From NCBI GenBank assembly GCA_013400115.1, contig VXBP01003566.1:744001-808000 (forward strand): a DNA stretch of 64,000 nucleotides. The letters run 5' to 3'. Origin of the DNA: Rhinopomastus cyanomelas (lineage: Eukaryota; Chordata; Aves; Bucerotiformes; Rhinopomastidae). Of the stretch, positions 29,690 to 40,773 are shown piece by piece; the stretch's first letter is position 1; every line of letters starts with the position of its first letter. A program made the translations under genes and the position numbers. The notes beneath the pieces were generated by a model, which saw only the letters and a program-made list of their open reading frames with translations, had not been told where the DNA came from and searched no databases.

Positions 29690-30200
29690 TCTGAAGGATC
29701 TTGACCAGACACATAATCTCCAGACTGGAGAATGAACACGGTCCTACAGGACAACTGAGAGAGAAACCATCATTGATAGGTCTAGGACCAATACCTGCAA
29801 TGGTAACAAACTGAACAATCCCTGGCAGTCACTGTAGGACAAAGATGGAACAATCCACATGCCCCTTCCTACTGGCAAAGGAGCAGCAGCACGGATGTGA
29901 ACAGAATCTTGAGTTCTGCGTGGATTGTTGTGGTTGAAAAAGAGGTTTTGGTCTGTGAGCTGACCTGGACCTCATATCCTTTTGGAAAGGCTTGAGTGTC
30001 CAAGAGCCTGTTGGTTTAGGGACAGTTCCACAATGAGCTGACTGGAAGAGCAAAGGACAGCAGAGCCTTCACTGACCTTTTGCCTGGGACAAGCATTGTC
30101 AAGAGGAGGACATGTGGCAAACACATCCCTTTGTGTTTGTGCTACACTGCACAGCTGTGCTGGACAGGGCAGTCCATTATATTTTGTCCCAGGAGGTGTT
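29690..30200 (+). promoter_or_regulatory. OVALY far-upstream block shared with OVAL
   Basis: About 500 bp align with 48475-49080 upstream of OVAL: shared anchors include GAGCTCCTGTCTGAAGGA, the ACAACTG-AGAG stretch, GACCTGGAC, and GCATTGTCAA. In both genes the block lies 2.4-3 kb before the cap site once CR1 insertions are discounted. In chicken a DNase I-hypersensitive site lies near -3.2 kb. Regulatory function is inference. Confidence 0.5.
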
Positions 30201-30296
30201 TCAAACACAGGGAGGTTTGTTTAAAGTCTCCAGACACCAGGGCAGAAGTAATGTGGCTGAGTAGCCTATGCAGTACCTCTCTGGCCAGCCCGATCC

Positions 30297-30451
30297 CCAC
30301 GGCAGGGGAGTGGGAAATGGATGATCCTGTGGTCCCTTCTAACCCTGACTGACTCTATGACTTGGTCTAGGTGATCCTGCTGTGGCAGGGGGATTGGACT
30401 GGATGGTCTTTCAAGGTCCCTTCCAATCCCTAATGATTCTATGATTCTTAT
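30297..30451 (+). mobile_element. CR1 tail dimer
   Basis: One tail (GGATGATCCTGTGGTCCCTT, ending CTGACTGACTCTATGA) runs directly into a second (CTTGGTCTAGGTGATCCTGC, ending AATGATTCTATGATTCT). The same junction is at 52078/52079. Confidence 0.9.
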
Positions 30452-30844
30452 ATTTTGATGTTTTAACACTGAAGGGTGACCAGGAGAAAGAGTCGCACTT
30501 ACGTGTGGAACGATTTCTTGTTGCTTTACACGAATCATTATTTTGAGCAACAAAACCTGAAATTCTAACAAAAACAGTGCTGTGGGCTGTGTAATAACAT
30601 GCTTCTGGAAAGGAGAGCTTCCTCTACTGCAAAACTAAAACTTCCTTTCATTAATGACTGCGTTCAGCCTAAAAGTATTTTGAGAAGCATGCGATGGCTA
30701 ACAGCATTCACACTGCAGATTGGCTGCCATGGGACAACTGGATTGACTCAGTGGAGGCCCATTTAGCTACTAACTTAACAGACTGTCCAGTGTGACTCTG
30801 GTAGATGGATGCCAAGGTGGCTCACAAGTGATGAGCTGAAGTGT

Positions 30845-31093
30845 ACTGCTAGAAGGTTTGATTGTCAGGAGCAAAGAATCAAGGAAAAAGCTCTTGAGTC
30901 TGAGGGTGGTGGATCCCTGGAACAGACTGCCTAGAGAGGTGCTGGAGGCCCCATCCCTGCAGCCATTCAAGGTCAGGCTGGCTGGGGCTCTGGGCAACCT
31001 GTTCTAGTTAGAGTTGTCCCTGCTTGTTGTAGGGGAGTTGGACTAGATGGCCTTTGGAGGTCCCTTCCAACCCAACATATTCTGTGAAATTCT
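30845..31093 (+). mobile_element. CR1 3' fragment
   Basis: GAGGGTGGTGGATCCCTGGA, GGTGCTGGAGGCCCCATCC and GGACTAGATGGCCTTTGGAG followed by a worn ATTCTGTGA tail. Confidence 0.92.
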
Positions 31094-31423
31094 CAAGTTA
31101 GACATAAAAAGTAAGACATTGGCTGATCCTTTGACTTCTGAGCTATAAAGTACAGAACAATGGGCCACAGCAGTAAGTGCTAGAGCCTGTTTGAATGGAA
31201 GCAAAGCAGCCTTAAGCAAGAAGGGCATGGGAGCAGCAGCCAGGAGAACAGCTTGTAGTGTAGGGAGCACTCCCAATGATTTGATTAAAGGTATTAATTA
31301 CCTACAGTCACTTTCCCCCATTTGACCTGGATTTCCACCTTTTTTTAGCTAAATGGAACTCACACCAGTGGTGACCAATTAGCAGTAGCACATCCAGCTG
31401 AAAGACACTCACAAGGACTGGAT

Positions 31424-31517
31424 TAGGGGGATTGGACTAGATGATGGGGGATTGGACTAGATGATCCTTTGGGGCCCCTTCCAATCCCTAATAATTCTAT
31501 GATTCTATGATTCTAGG
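31424..31517 (+). mobile_element. CR1 3' end with internal 20-bp tandem duplication
   Basis: GGGGGATTGGACTAGATGAT occurs twice in direct succession (31426-31465), followed by the normal CCTTCCAATCCC and ATTCTATGATTCTATGATTCT tail. This could be template slippage during target-primed reverse transcription. Confidence 0.92.
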
Positions 31518-31689
31518 AAGAAAGGTGCATCCATTCAGATTCAGGGGCTTTCCACCTACGTACACAACTGCAAGGGTTAAAGTCTCTACCTCATGTGTCC
31601 AAAGGCATAATTTGGTCAGACAATTTCAGAGGCATTTTGTGTATTGACTTTGGACTCTGTTTTAAAATCACACGGCATTTAGAGAGGTC

Positions 31690-31990
31690 AAAGCAGTTTC
31701 TTTTATTGTCTGTTCACTCTTTTATTTCAAAGGAATAATTCAGTGTGACTGCTTTTTGCTCGCTATTGTATATTATGACTGTCCTGCAGACCATGAACTG
31801 GTCTTCAGCTGGTTTGTTTACCTGATGTGCCATGAAGGTACTTGTGGAAGATCTGTAAGAATGGTCTCTGTACGTACAACAGGCACAGTCTGAGCCCAGC
31901 ACATGGTGCTGTGACTGGTGGAAAAGGAAAAGAGCAGCTCACCTTAAACTATCCTTCAAAGTGTGAGCGGTGAGTTTTCTGGTAGCATCT
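31690..31990 (+). promoter_or_regulatory. OVALY upstream block homologous to the ovalbumin SDRE region
   Basis: TTTCTTTTATTGTCTGTTC, GCTATTGTATATTATGAC, ACCATGAAC and GGAAGATCTGTAAGAATGG align with 50500-50790 upstream of OVAL and 15930-16200 upstream of OVALX. It lies 2.2-2.4 kb before the OVALY cap site, because CR1 insertions between 32071 and 33880 pushed it outward. A hormone-response role is inferred from the chicken element. Confidence 0.62.
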
Positions 31991-32070
31991 GACTGGGATG
32001 TAAATATCTGGGAGTCTGAATCTGAAAAGTGACAGAGATCTTTCTTTCCTACTCAGCCCCTCTTTCCCCA

Positions 32071-32157
32071 GATCACAGAATCACAGAATGCTACAGGTTG
32101 GAAGGGACCTCAAAGATCATCTAAGTCCAAACCCCTCCCTGCTGGAGCAGGGTAAGC
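32071..32157 (-). mobile_element. CR1 extreme 3' end
   Basis: The reverse-complement tail ATCACAGAATCACAGAATG is followed by GGTTGGAAGGGACCTCAAAG. Confidence 0.9.
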
Positions 32158-32227
32158 CTACAGTGATGTCTCAGATACGCTGTCCTACATGTGGCTCAGA
32201 CCCATGACCCCAGGAACATGAGTCCCA

Positions 32228-32512
32228 TGTTCTCAGTGTCATGTGGTGATAGGACAAGGGGCAATGGTTGTAAGGTGGAACATAAAAGGTTCCACATCAA
32301 CCTGAGGAGGAACTTCTTCACAGTGAGGTTGATGGAACACTGGAATAGGTTGCCCAGGGTGGTTGTCTCCTTCGATTGAGATGCTCAAGACCCGCCTGGA
32401 TGTGTTCCTGTGTGACTTGGTCTAGGTGATCCTGCTGTTGCAGGGGTATTGGACTAGATGATCTTTCGAGGTCCCTTCCAATCCGTAGTGATTCTGTGAT
32501 TCTATGATTCTG
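32228..32512 (+). mobile_element. CR1 3' fragment
   Basis: It has [32 protein letters not shown] coding remnant and the intact tail GTGATTCTGTGATTCTATGA. Confidence 0.95.
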
Positions 32513-32633
32513 CCAACTGAGCCAGCTACCCTCATGCCTCTCCTCAGCTCTCTAATTCTTCTCTGTAAAGAATTTTGCATCTCAAATAAATTTGCATTTC
32601 CACAACATGCTCACTGAATATTTTGCTGCACTT

Positions 32634-32679
32634 CACGATGATCTTTCAAGGTCCCTTCCAATCCCTAATGATTCTATGT
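32634..32679 (+). mobile_element. CR1 tail-only fragment
   Basis: GATGATCTTTCAAGGTCCCT followed by TCCAATCCCTAATGATTCTATG. Confidence 0.85.
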
Positions 32680-33242
32680 GTTACACAGACTCTGACTCTG
32701 TCTGAGTTCCCTGGGCAGGGTTGGCCTAGGATAAAAAGCTGTGCTCTGTATCTATGTCCATCAGCTGTAAGAGGGACTGAACAATCCCCCACAAGTTTTT
32801 GTGGAATAATGTGTTTCTATATTATTATATTTGGCTTCTAACATTTGAAGGATGTGGTCTTTCTCAATTTCTTTGGTAGTTCTCCATTAATCTCTAAGAG
32901 CTATAGATTCTGATGGGAAGAAAGGCTAGTGGTATTGGCAGTCTGGCCAACAACTGGAGAAACATTTCAGTAAGTACAGTGTGGGCACACCATGGCAAGC
33001 AGTCCTTCATGGTTTGATAGCACCAATTTGCTTTGAGTTCACAAAGTGGGGAGCTTGAGTAATAAGTACTGGCCATCAGTGATAATTGCAGAGGAATAAT
33101 AAGGAATTGATCCCAAGATTATTTAGAGGCATTCTGTAAGATTGAAGTTCTAGCCCTTTTTATGGTACTACTTTCATGAGCTGTGCCACACCATTTGCTG
33201 TCATGACCACAGACACTTGGTCTTGAAGTTCCAATGAATGGA

Positions 33243-33880
33243 GTCATAGAATAATAGAATGTTGGGTTGGAAGGGACCTCTACATGTCATCTAGGTGATT
33301 TGACTAGATGATCTTTGGAGGTCCCTTCCAACCCCACGATTCTGTTAATTTATGATTCTACTGTTCTAGTCCAACCCCCTACCACAAGCAGGGACATCTC
33401 TAACTACAACAGACTTCCCGGAGCCCCATCCCGCCTGACCTTGAATGCAGCACCTCTCTAGGGAGCCTGTTCCAGGGATCCACTACCCTCAGATTCAAGA
33501 CCTTTTTGCTCCTGTGCAGCCTCAATCTATCCTTTTCCAGCTTCAAACCATGATCCCTTGTCCTTTCCTGCCCTTGTGAACAGTCTTCCCCACCCTTCTG
33601 ACAGGCCCCTTTCAGGGATTGGAAGGTTGCTATAAGGTCCCCCTGAAATCTTCTCCTCTTTAGGCTGAATAACCCCAACTCTTTCAGCCTGTCTCCATTA
33701 GAGAGGTGCTCCAGCTCTGTGAGCATTTTCATGGCCCCACATCCTTCTTGTACTGGGAGCTCCAGAGCTGGAGACAAGACTGCATGTGAGGTCTGAGAAG
33801 GGCAGAGCAGAATGGCAGAATGCCCTTTCTCAATCTGCTGGCCCACTTCTGCTGATGCAGCCCAGGATGCAGAACATCTT
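33243..33880 (-). mobile_element. CR1 interrupted by an opposite-strand CR1 tail
   Basis: A minus-strand CR1 (tail at 33243-33294, body 33361-33880) is split by a plus-strand CR1 tail at 33295-33360 (TGACTAGATGATCTTTGGAG type). CTAG occurs at both edges (TCATCTAG before, TTCTAGTCCAAC after), which would fit a short target-site duplication. The minus-strand body encodes an ORF2 end ([20 protein letters not shown]). Confidence 0.92.
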
Positions 33881-34117
33881 TTATCACTGTTTCTACTTCA
33901 GCCATTTCAATATGCTCTTGGTTTCCTTAAGGGTTTTCAATACTATGAAGAATGAATCGTGCATTCTGCAGATTTGAGGGCAAAATCCTTCAGCTTAGGC
34001 TTTTTGTTTTAAAGAATGGACCTATTCCATGGAGAAGCTGACACGGAGCTCCATCCATCATTTGGTTTGGTAAACAGAGACCGGGCAGCGTGGGGCGTGT
34101 CGCGACCTGACACGAGA

Positions 34118-34124
34118 TATATTT
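34118..34124 (+). promoter_or_regulatory. SERPINB14B: OVALY TATA box
   Basis: TATATTT lies 31 bp upstream of the cap site predicted at 34149. The downstream sequence (GGTTTGGCTGGTCTG, then GCAGCTGCGAGGCTG) aligns with the chicken ovalbumin cap region. Confidence 0.78.
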
Positions 34125-34148
34125 CAAGGGGTTTGGCTGGTCTGCTCC

Positions 34149-34198
34149 AAGTGCAGCTGCGAGGCTGTGCTGCTCCCTCCCTGGGTGAAGCTGACAAG
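34149..34198 (+). other. SERPINB14B: OVALY non-coding leader exon 1
   Basis: The 50-nt leader ends at GACAAG with the donor GTAAGC at 34199, the same donor as OVAL. Open frames of up to 150 codons crossing it are incidental. Confidence 0.72.
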
Positions 34199-34725
34199 GT
34201 AAGCAGTTATTTCAGTTATTATTTAGCTTCCAATCTGCAATTTCAAAAAGAACTATTTGTTATAAAGACTGATGTAGCCTCATCTTTTGATCTCCAATAC
34301 CAGTTGAATAAATCAATGGTTACAGGATTCCTTCTGCAGGATTCTCATTTCACACCGACTCGTGTGTTCTGCCTGTTCTGCTGTTTCACTGTCTGTCGTT
34401 CACCAAGCCAGTTTGCTTGTACGAATGAAAGCTTCATTCACCAACTCTTGCACATTGAAAAGAAATAGATGTGACAGCTTTTCTCCCTTCTTCCTCTATC
34501 CCTTTAATTTTTCTTTTAATATTAAAAGACAGACTTGAATGTGTTTAAATTCTACAGGATGTGACTGAAGATGGGCTGAGGGGTTTTGGCAGATGCTCTC
34601 TGACTGCAGTTAAGAAATGGAGCAGGTTCAGGTGACCTCAGCGTATTGCAGCATTCTGTTATCCTTAGTAGCTTCCTTTTCTAAATCAGGGTCTCTAAAT
34701 TAAGGTCCACATTTTCTAAATTTAT

Positions 34726-34979
34726 CATTAGGGATTGGAAGGGACCTTGAAAGTTTATCTAGTCTAATCCCCCTGCCAAAGCAGGATCACCTAGACCAAG
34801 TCACACAGGAACACATCCAGGCAGGTCTCAAATATCTCCAGAGAAGGAGACTCCACAATCGCTCCGGGCAGCCTGTTCCAGTGTTCTGTCACTCTCACTG
34901 GGAAGAAGTTCCTTCTGATATTGATGTGGAACCCCTTATGTTCCAGCTTACAACCATTTCCCTTCGTCCTATCACTAGA
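34726..34979 (-). mobile_element. CR1 3' fragment in OVALY intron 1
   Basis: It starts at TCATTAGGGATTGGAAGGG and has the landmark ACCTAGACCAAGTCACACAG; it lies about 0.55 kb downstream of the leader exon. Confidence 0.94.
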
Positions 34980-36043
34980 AAAAACCAGAAGTGTTTATTG
35001 GATGTTATTCTTCTTCACTGAGATGGAATTAAAGCCTGTGATAAAACAGCTGGCAGAACTGTTAAGTAATGAAAAGAAATAAGTCTACCATATATGGTCC
35101 AATGTAGAGAGGAACATCCATTCCAGCAGGGGAACAGCCAGCTGCACTGTTGTTTCAATTCTTCCACACTATGGGATGACTGTCACGAGGGTGCTAGTTC
35201 CATAGGGACTGTGGTAGACATGGCAGACAGTCTCACATTTGGTCTCTAGCAACCACAGAGGGAACACAAAGTCTGCACTGGATGAAGTTTCCCCAGAACT
35301 AGGGGAAATTCCATGCTGGTGAGGTTCCCTCTGCTTGTGTGAACAAACAAGGAGTTTTAAGTAGCCCAGACACAATACTGCTGAGTCAAACTGGATGACA
35401 CTGTGGTGAATCGGTCAGTCCTTTGCACTCTGTTTCTGTGCCTGTTTAAAGAAATTGAGGTAATACTGCTAAAGTTTGAGACCTCTGATAAAACAGAAGA
35501 TGTAAGAACCAAGCTTCCCTTTATCCTAGGCTGAAATTAGACTAAATCTAGCAAAGCTTGTGCCGTTGCTTCAGCCTTGCACATTGTACACCTGAATTGA
35601 CCGTAGTTTGGATCATGCAGGGCTCATCTGGTAACTGATCTTAAAAGTGACGTCAAAAACTATTAAGTTTGGAGTCTCAAAAGAATTAAGCTTCTGATAC
35701 ACATATAAGTGTGCTTTTTTCCTTAAAAGATTAGAAAAGAGTGTTATTGAGCTTCTTTCAGCGTAAATAATATTCTTGGAGTCATTTTTAACAGCACTGC
35801 ATGCACGGACAGAGCAGGAGAACTCAGCTTCTGAGTAAGAGAATCAACAGCTGAAGCAGAGCTGATGAGCATTTTTGTTGTTCTTGAATCTAAAAGCAGC
35901 CCTGTCTCTTAAATCTCCTGCATGGGATTCTATTTGCTGAAAGAAATCCTGTGCAGCAAGTTCAAAGGTTCAAGTGCACCGACTTTCTTGTATTACAGCT
36001 GATATATTTCATTCTAATCAGTCAGACTCTCTATTTGCTTTAG

Positions 36044-36228
36044 ACAACCCTGGTTTCACAATGGGCTCCATCAGTGAAGCAAGTACTGACTTTGCTTTTG
36101 AAGTATTCAAAGAGCTGAAAGTCCACCATGTCAGTGACAACTTCTGCTACTGCCCTCTGAGCATCATTTCAACCCTGGCCATGGTCTACCTGGGAGCAAA
36201 AGGTAACACTCGGTCTCAGATGGAGAAG
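36044..36228 (+). CDS. SERPINB14B: OVALY exon 2 (start codon 36061)
   Basis: The acceptor TTTGCTTTAG ends at 36043, with 17 leader bases to ATG. It encodes 56 residues, [11 protein letters not shown] to SQMEK. It is about 87% identical to OVALX over the second half of the exon. Confidence 0.93.
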
Positions 36229-39200
36229 GTGAGTTACTGCCATGGGTGTGAAGTGACCTCTGCTTGTGCTTGTTGTTCCTCCTGGAAATATATTGTTCCT
36301 CACTGAAATATATTATCCACTGAAGGGGTTCTCCCCTCTTTTAATGTGCAAGAAATAAGCAAAGTCACTGCATTCCAAACTGGATGGAGAGTTATTTAAA
36401 GGGAATTTTAAAAAATAATATTTTCACTATCAGAAGCTTTTACTTGAAAAAAATATCTCGAGGACCATAACAAAAAGGATCAGCAGTTGGCAAATTTTAT
36501 TGTGTGATTGTTGTACTAATGTCTGACATCTTCCAGATAACATGATCAGAATTTTCTTTTAAATATATTAACAAGATAAATCCCAGGAGGAAAGGTAGAC
36601 AGAGTATGATTATCGATGCACATTGTGGAACTCAGTTAAATTCTAGACAGAATCACAGAATTATTTGGGCTGGAAAAGCCCTCTGAGCTCACCCAGCCCA
36701 GCCCATGGCCTGACATCACTGCATTGGCCCAACCATGGCACTAGGTGCTACATCCAGTCTGCCCTTAAACACCTCCAGGGATGGCGACTCCACCACCTCC
36801 CTGGGCAGTCTGTTCCAATGTCTGATCACCCTTTCTGTGAGGAAGGGCTTCCTAACATCCAACCTAAACCTCCCCTGATGCAGCTTCAGTCCCTGCCCTC
36901 TTGTGCTGTCACTAGTTGCCTGGGAGAAGAGCAGGACCCTTGCTAGGAAAAAAATGACTAAGCCAAGAGTTTCTACTGTTTCAAAGGAGTCTTTGCCCTT
37001 GTGTAAACCAGTTGCAAGGTCACTTGCAAAGTTTTGGTTCATCCGCATTCTCAGCAACGCTTTGTTTCCTGAGCAAACACCTTTGCATCGAACACTGTAT
37101 GTACATCTCCAACTCACATCACTCTTGGTCATGTCTACCACTGCCATTTTCTCCTGCAGGTTCTTCACTTTGATAACATTACAGGAGCAGCAGACACTAC
37201 TGATTCCCAGGTAGAGAAATAACTTCACCTCCATTTCTTCCTTATTCACCCCTCAAAAGTAGAGCAGAAATCAAACTAGAACTGTTCTGTCTCTCCTGCT
37301 GGCAGTTTCAGACCCTCCTGAAAGCTTTGGGATGCTCTCAAACCAAAAGATCCCTGAGGAGGGATGGGAGGAGGGTGTCACTCCCTCACTGCTAGAAACC
37401 AGGTTGCAGAGCAAGTGACAGCGTGGGACAGGGTGCTGAGGCTCTAGGGGACCTTCCCTGGCAAGTGGAGCCAAGGATCCAGCTGGAGCTGGCTGGAGCC
37501 AGGACATAGCAATCAGATTTGAAGCTGAGAGACATCAAAACAGGGCTGAAAGATTCTGGGCAGAGAAGAGCCCAGAAGTCCCAGTGACAGGCAGACAGCT
37601 GCACTTTTAGAAAAAGCACATTTTAGGGGACTCGTCTTGAGAAGGATGAACTTGGGTCAATTCACTGTCACCACAGAACCTGCTGACCGAAGAGGACAGC
37701 CTTATGTCTGTGGGGGAGGACTCCGCTTCACCATGACTTGTAGTTGACAGGGACACTGCTTTAAGGCCTTATTTCCTAGATAAGAAGGAGCTAATGCAAT
37801 GTATCTTCTTATTTCCACGTCATCCCTTCAGTGTGACTCTTCTGAATACATCCACAAAGCATTCAAGGACCTTCTCTCAAGTGTCACCAAGGAAAACGCC
37901 ACGTACTCCCTCAAGATGGCTGAGAAACTCTTCATTGAGAAAACATACCCCGTCCTTCCCGTGAGTTGTACTGGGACCTCTCTTCAGCAAGACTCCTTGA
38001 AAAGGGGATCCCTGTGACTCAGCTCTAGAGCAGCAAATGGCCCAATAGTCTCTTGTTGAGGGGATGGCTGTGAGCTTTGAGGAGAACGGGTTCAGCTCAA
38101 ACCTCCCCATGACTGCTAGGTGGAGGTGGAGGCCAGGCACTGTAGTGGCATCAAATACACCCGGGCGGCAACAGTCTCGTGGAATGATCCGGACCTATAT
38201 TCATTGACCTGTTTTAATGGGAATTATAACTTTTAAGGGAAAGGGAATAAATTTTATAACCTTAAAGCATGAAGACTTAAATTCTCAAACTTAGGCTTCT
38301 TTCAAATCCAGATACAAAATCTTCCCATTGGAAGGAAATTTTGGTTGTGGTTTTGAAAGCTAAGAACCCAAGAGCAAGGTATGAAGAGCAAAACACAGGC
38401 ACTGAGAGAAGGAAGGAAGGAAGGAAGGAAGGAAAACAGTGTCCTTTAAAATGTTTGTAGAACTGAAAATATATTGTTAAAATGAAAGAAATTGTTCACA
38501 ACTTTAACTAGGTCTCCTTCCTGAAAAGTCACTGCCAGACTTAAATACATAGAATGCTATTTTCTCCCATCTTTAATAATGGTCATTGTGATGACTGATG
38601 TGGTCAAACACAGGGGTAGAAGTTTACTGTTCTTTCAACCAGTCTGCTTCATTTCACAACCGTATGCTTTCCAGTTCTTGTTGCTCTGACAGCTGTGACC
38701 CTTCTGCTTACAGGACTACTTAAAGTGTGTAAAGAAATTTTACAAAGCGGGGCTGGAAGAAGTTAACTTCAAAACAGCTACGGGAGAGACAAGACAGCTT
38801 ATCAATTCCTGGGTGGAGAAAGAGACAGGTGGTAAGGGCTGAAAAAGAGCAGCTATTTTCCCAAACCTACCCTAAGCTATACCCTGGTCTTCCTGTCCTC
38901 ATGATGTCCAGACAAAGTGGGTCAAGAAAGACCAGGTTGCTTATTGCTGTGAAAACAAAAGTCCACCAAGTGGAGCCCCTGACTCGACGCCCTTCATTGC
39001 AGGAGATACATGATTTCTTACGGCTCTCTGCTCTGCTTCTTCCCTCAAGGACGTATCCAAGATTTCCTAGAACCCGGCTCTGTTGATCCCGGTACTGCGC
39101 TGGTCCTTGTGAATGCCATTTACTTCAAAGGGATGTGGAAGTCAACATTCAAAGAAGAGAACACTCAGGAGATGCTTTTCAATGTGACAGAGGTAGGACA

Positions 39201-40773
39201 CAGCTTCAGCAGTCAGTGTGACACATAGAACATGCTACACGTGTTCAGTGCTCTGACCTGTTGTGTCAGAGGCTGGATGAGTTCTCTGGGTACCTGAGCA
39301 CAAGACCAAGGGGAGTTTGCAATTTCTGACCAAGCTTCCAGGGCTCGCCTGTAGGCAACAGAATAAAACAGACACATGCTTGAAAATTGAGTCCTGTCCC
39401 TTTCAAAGGGCTTTTACTGCTTCAAGAAAAGCTGCTCCCTAGCGACAGCAGCTCTCGGTTGTGTTTCTGCAGCAAGAAAGCAGACCTGTGCAGATGATGC
39501 ATCAGAACGGCACCTTCCGAGTGGCAACAGTGGCTGCAGAGAAAATGAAGATCCTGGAGCTTCCATACGCCGGTGGAGAGCTGAGCATGTTGGTGCTGTT
39601 ACCCGATGACATCTCTGGCCTGGAGCAGGTATGGTCTGGGCAGGGGAAGCAGAGGATTTACCTCTTGAGGGGAAGAACTTAGCTGTTATCAGACCTTTTG
39701 CTGTCTGTTTCCATCCCAGTTGCCCACACCACGTCTGTGCTGGGGAGCACAAAGCCTCCCAGGTGCTACCAGATGCTCAGGCACAGACAGACCTGTTAGG
39801 AGAGTGCTGGGCTCTCCTAAAACCAGGGTGAAGGAGTGTAGTTAGTGCTGCTGTAGGCTGGCAGAATAGGATGTGGCTCTTTGCACTGACCTCTATCAGG
39901 TGCCAGAAAAAGACGTATTAGCAGGATTTTTTTCATTTTGTGTGATTTCAGTCTTCTAGCAGAGCACTCAGTGGTTTGATTAGTAAGAGAAGGTTATCCA
40001 GGGGGTAGTAAAACACTGAAGTAGTAAGGAAAGCATTCCAAGACCTGACTTTAAGGAAAACTGGAAAGGCAGCATTGGAAAGGAATGAACACGAGGGAAA
40101 GAATCAATAAAAAGAGGAACAATTTGATTTATTTTTTCAAGAATTGTATTTTCACAAAAAAAGCCTTGATCTGAAGAAATTTTCAGATGACATTGCTGGA
40201 GAACCTCATCAAGTCAGAGGAAGCCACAGAGAGGAGGAAGCATAGAGGATAAAACAATGCATTTCAGTACTGGTGCTGTTGTGCACACGAAGTAAGAAGT
40301 GCTGTAGGCACAGCTGTTAATGCCATTGCACCCTTCTCTCAGGTATTTCATTCCCTGACTCTCTTTTGCAGCTTGAGAGCAAAATCAGCTCTGAAAAACT
40401 TTCAGAGTGGACCAGTCCCAATGTAATGCAAAAGAAGAGAGTGAAAGTTTACCTCCCACGCATGAAGATTGAGAAGAAATTGAACCTGACATCTGTCTTA
40501 GTAGCCCTGGGTATGACCGACCTGTTCAGCCCTTCAGCCAATCTGTCTGGCATCTCTTCTGCAGAGAGCCTGAAGATATCTGAGGTCATCCATGAGACCT
40601 ACATAGAGGTCAATGAAGAGGGCACGGAGGTGGCCGGCTCAGCGGGTGTGATGGGAGAAGTCAGACATTCTACTGAGTTGGAAGAGGTTAAGGTTGATCG
40701 CCCTTTCCTTTTCCTGGTCAAACACAAGCCAAGCAACACCATCATCTCCCTTGGCAGATACTGTTCTCCCTAA
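36061..40773 (+). CDS. SERPINB14B: SERPINB14B / ovalbumin-related protein Y, complete coding region in 7 exons
   Basis: Coding exons: 36061-36228, 37160-37210, 37832-37960, 38714-38831, 39050-39192, 39473-39628, 40372-40773. Predicted protein 388 aa, the chicken OVALY length. Y identity comes from exon 3 ([17 protein letters not shown], chicken SITGAGSTTDSQ) and exon 4 (SSEYIHKAF). The reactive loop reads [20 protein letters not shown]14 is Thr340 and predicted P1-P1' is Arg353-His354 (chicken has Lys-His). Sequons include Asn95, 200, 215, 293 and 312. Oddities: two cysteines in NFCYCP, VDRPF in place of ADHPF in the serpin signature, and ISLGRYCSP where paralogues have FFGR, so the last strand may be altered. 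It is likely secreted into egg white through an internal signal. Function of OVALY is not established even in chicken. Confidence 0.93.
36651..36942 (-). mobile_element. CR1 3' fragment in OVALY intron 2
   Basis: The reverse-complement tail CAGAATCACAGAATTATTTG starts it, and the minus strand encodes [19 protein letters not shown]. Confidence 0.94.
37160..37210 (+). CDS. SERPINB14B: OVALY exon 3
   Basis: The acceptor is TTCTCCTGCAG and the donor is GTAGAG. The 17 codons are [17 protein letters not shown], phase 0 at both ends. Confidence 0.9.
37832..37960 (+). CDS. SERPINB14B: OVALY exon 4
   Basis: The acceptor is CATCCCTTCAG and the donor is GTGAGT. The 43 codons start at Cys74, carry the Asn-Ala-Thr sequon at 95 and end TYPVLP. 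Confidence 0.93.
38407..38434. repeat. (GGAA)n microsatellite in OVALY intron 4
   Basis: Seven tandem AAGG/GGAA units, uninterrupted. Confidence 0.95.
38714..38831 (+). CDS. SERPINB14B: OVALY exon 5
   Basis: The acceptor is TCTGCTTACAG. The phase-1 donor at 38832 (GTAAGG) is chosen over GTGGTA at 38829 because it keeps the family length of 118 bp. It encodes [15 protein letters not shown] to [10 protein letters not shown]. Confidence 0.92.
39050..39192 (+). CDS. SERPINB14B: OVALY exon 6
   Basis: The acceptor is CTTCCCTCAAG and the donor is GTAGGA. The 143 bp encode [13 protein letters not shown] and [10 protein letters not shown], with an Asn-Val-Thr sequon at 200. Confidence 0.93.
39473..39628 (+). 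CDS. SERPINB14B: OVALY exon 7
   Basis: It has the same acceptor and donor sequences as OVALX exon 7. It encodes 52 residues and differs from OVALX by four bases. Confidence 0.95.
40372..40773 (+). CDS. SERPINB14B: OVALY exon 8 (reactive centre, stop)
   Basis: The acceptor is CTCTTTTGCAG. It encodes 133 residues and TAA, with [17 protein letters not shown], the reactive loop and C-terminus LGRYCSP. Identity to OVALX is about 88%, below that of exon 7. Confidence 0.95.
   Translation, partial: LESKISSEKLSEWTSPNVMQKKRVKVYLPRMKIEKKLNLTSVLVALGMTDLFSPSANLSGISSAESLKISEVIHETYIEVNEEGTEVAGSAGVMGEVRHSTELEEVKVDRPFLFLVKHKPSNTIISLGRYCSP

Noticed and set aside
36716..37249. 177-codon open frame on the minus strand
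   Set aside because: Part of it is the minus-strand CR1 at 36651-36942 and the rest runs antisense through OVALY exon 3; not a host gene.
38829..38833. Earlier donor GTGGTA for OVALY exon 5
   Set aside because: Using it would shorten the exon by 3 bases; the GTAAGG donor at 38832 is stronger and keeps the 118-bp family length.
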